Below, in pieces: positions 17,201-17,714 of a stretch of DNA of 17,714 bases (the stretch's first letter is position 1; each line of letters opens with the position of its first letter). Source of the stretch: Opitutia bacterium UBA977 (GTDB lineage Bacteria > Verrucomicrobiota > Verrucomicrobiia > Opitutales > Coraliomargaritaceae); the NCBI GenBank assembly GCA_002292345.1, contig DBBT01000108.1, forward strand, positions 19,361-37,074, in the 5' to 3' direction. Both the position numbers and the translations under genes were made by a program. The notes under the pieces were generated by a model, which was given only the letters and a program-made list of their open reading frames with translations, made no database searches and had not been told where the DNA came from.

Positions 17201-17714
17201 GCCTGATTCAAGGCGGCAGCCAGATAGACCGCTGCATCAGTGCGCTCTTCCCGCAAGGCAACTTCATACATCATCAGATTCGGCACAATCGAATGGCCCG
17301 GTGCGTGACGCCCCTTAAATGGGTGCATGTGGTTTGCCTGCCAATCATCTATGGGCGAATAGGTATCCGGATCCCACCAGGGACTGATGTCGAGTGGACT
17401 CGATCCTTTTCTGCTACCCGAACCGCCTTGAGTAAAGTTTCCTGTTGGCCCTCCTGCAGGATCCCAGAAGTTGAAACAGAAGTCACGACACTTGTCGTAA
17501 AAGGACTGCGGAAGCCATTGCTGCAATTCCGGCCAAGCCCACAGCACGTAGGCGACTTGTTCGAGGGTCTGCGGCTCAATCATGCTGTCATCATTGTCGA
17601 AACGAGCGCTGGGATCGCGTCCATTGGGGCGCATCAAAATGTAGCCTGCCCCCCAGTGGATTAGTTTTACCACGTCCGGTGCGTCCGGATGCGGAGCTTC
17701 CAACTCGTAGTAAT
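14242..17714 (-). CDS. Secreted glycosidase-like (alpha/alpha-barrel, GH9-like) protein with PATR repeats, 5' truncated
   Basis: The frame is open to the right edge: Y-Y-E-L precede EAPHPDAPD, and TTG 17703 is an internal Leu, so the true start lies outside the window. Visible residues number 1156, counted from codon 17712. Residues 1-372 are helical and Trp-rich, with VDHVFGRNPM near 290 and HLEGWANYGASWCISLSYL near 355. These resemble the LGxNP and E-x(3)-N-W C-terminal motifs of GH9, so I infer a six-hairpin glycosidase; E in HLEGW would match the GH9 catalytic acid. Next come a linker ending TPPSTT, the shared module at 390-571, then about 575-1005 with autotransporter-associated beta-strand (PATR) repeats such as LSKSGTGNLTLASANAYTG and LVKSGPGTLTLNNLSG, and the C-terminal domain 1021-1156 ending KLFVRVNVTTDP. 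No autotransporter barrel is present. The catalytic family is uncertain, since the N-terminal motifs lie off-window. Confidence 0.82.
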   Translation of the reverse strand, partial: YYELEAPHPDAPDVVKLIHWGAGYILMRPNGRDPSARFDNDDSMIEPQTLEQVAYVLWAWPELQQWLPQSFYDKCRDFCFNFWDPAGGPTGNFTQGGSGSRKGSSPLDISPWWDPDTYSPIDDWQANHMHPFKGRHAPGHSIVPNLMMYEVALREERTDAAVYLAAALNQAEWIINNLDWNDPRTNKGHRLTEHRTIPNLVWLLQKYPQQAPAGLKAKITAWAENAVARADNLWDFRKFSNDLWTIPGMNEVGNSLSLPAIYTAASWVVDGQALKARLEELAFASVDHVFGRNPMLAAASSHPDQGFPEIERGWPKLYKEDTCARLETVRGNIATLPGSEMYPFQPGAAFRHLEGWANYGASWCISLSYLQFDAQGTTPDPAGLVTPPSTTIIAEYHFDTSESATSSVANVTASNFSAGAGIDSLAGHSPSGQNMFVRSSATDDTLSAAIAGDDYLSFTVTPEAGSRMNLSALVLNAGYTNSNGYTNKILTANLLTSIDGFTSSDLVSSISTSDTSVSGGSANYQYWVIDLSDERFQNITTALEFRVYVYDDTGDQNIIHRFDSVALNGTVTTQESLDWDGSSDSTWTNPDSTSWTGGTYNDGDEVSFGDTGAGTVTISGSVAPANVYVSASVDYSFTGDAISGSASLSKSGTGNLTLASANAYTGVTTVSGGTLTVGDNAALGEVAGHTLVSGGSLRMEGGISLAEPLTISGESNTAPALWNSAGSNTVTGPIMGGGRIQTESGTMTISGGISSSGDLTLVGDFVIDTNPISATGLLKFAGDGYDLGDPLHVAGRKIILNPITGSHDWTDMRLYFSSIVELGATDILPIGANLEFGWNTTLNSFSRLDLKSFDQTVGSIATSSQSLNVGGDVEIAGSGTLAINQSSDTEYQGRFSGALALVKSGPGTLTLNNLSGIPSSHSGATTVAAGTLNLRSDMSTSAIMVNGGASLELTLGSPVTSSALTLDPNATIKISGTPSLSSYTLITASSISGTPALAAPIAGYELVVNGNAIELNEMSDYTIWADSVSGLSDRDATLDFDGGSLETGLEYVLGSDPTDASDDLTVAPTCTYTAGGLELEFRRSELSNGDPSTSIVVEYGSDLSGWNPAVHNTDGVTIAVTEDFYTDGIDRVVVRLPNSLAFGSKLFVRVNVTTDP
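14245..14652 (-). other. Conserved C-terminal domain of the glycosidase-like protein
   Basis: Residues 1021-1156: YTIWADSVSGLSDR, DFDGGSLETGLEYVLGSDP, EYGSDLSGWNPAVHN, GIDRVVVRLPNS, KLFVRVNVTTDP. It matches the end of the giant protein almost position by position and is visibly similar in DNA (14270-14450 against 1250-1430). The sulfatase end is a more distant relative with a canonical DPDGDG segment. Confidence 0.72.
16000..16545 (-). repeat. Shared module, copy 4 (internal position)
   Basis: Residues 390-571 of the visible protein, 182 codons, between the catalytic-like domain and the PATR region. Key blocks are TTIIAEYHFD, GDDYLSFTVTPEAG, LNAGYTNSNGYTNKILTA, SIDGF, FRVYVYDDTG and IHRFDSVALNGTV. 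The block resembles a whole N-terminal module, including the T-T that follows the cleavage site in other copies, pasted after a catalytic domain. Confidence 0.85.

Noticed and set aside
17703..17703. TTG at 17703 as the start of the glycosidase-like protein
   Set aside because: The frame continues upstream to the window edge with sensible residues (YYEL), there is no signal peptide after it, and the barrel would be cut; it is an internal Leu.

Overview
The window is a stretch of secreted-protein genes from what looks like a marine, polysaccharide-degrading member of the Verrucomicrobiota (Opitutae/Puniceicoccales-like). This taxonomic reading is inferred from three things: a C-terminal VPEP-G-TYAL...RR PEP-CTERM tail, an S1 sulfatase, and giant modular exoproteins that carry autotransporter-associated beta-strand repeats and a Verrucomicrobia-style C-terminal module. 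All recognisable genes read on the minus strand, so the order of transcription is right to left.

Layout, right to left. (1) 17714-14242 is a 5'-truncated glycosidase-like protein: an (alpha/alpha)-barrel with GH9-like features, then a shared ~180-aa beta module, a PATR beta-repeat region and a conserved C-terminal domain. (2) 14241-13543 has no intact gene. It holds the C-terminal wreck of a purple-acid-phosphatase-like enzyme (GHSHTYERS motif, in-frame TAA) and two copies of a conserved promoter block. (3) 13542-9481 is a secreted, multidomain S1 sulfatase with a Cys-type CxPSR active site. (4) After only 70 bp comes 9410-1224, a 2728-aa exoprotein with a putative TIM-barrel glycosidase module, Ig-like repeats, a CBM35/6-like module, a second large unrecognised module and FN3. 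(5) 1223-744 is intergenic. It contains a frameshifted remnant of another gene of the same family and a further copy of the promoter block. (6) 743-1 is a small PEP-CTERM protein, essentially the shared module alone plus a membrane/sorting tail; its last residues lie outside the window.

Two themes tie the locus together. First, one ~180-aa domain (about 30-209 in the sulfatase and the giant protein) recurs in all four proteins and in the 983-1197 remnant. It follows the signal peptide directly in three of them and is internal in the fourth. A second conserved domain of about 135 aa closes the giant protein and the glycosidase, and a related form closes the sulfatase. Second, the PEP-CTERM gene, the sulfatase(-giant) operon and the phosphatase remnant each carry a block with a TATCTT hexamer exactly 8 nt from an AATGCGC half-site. 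Two of these also carry an inverted second half-site at identical 11-bp spacing, and lie 64-66 bp from the start codon. The simplest reading is a small regulon for extracellular breakdown of a sulfated polysaccharide, with the PEP-CTERM protein as a surface-retained stand-alone version of the module borne by the enzymes. The regulon reading rests on visible sequence identity; the substrate and any interaction are inference.

No tRNA, rRNA, CRISPR array, insertion sequence or integrase was seen.
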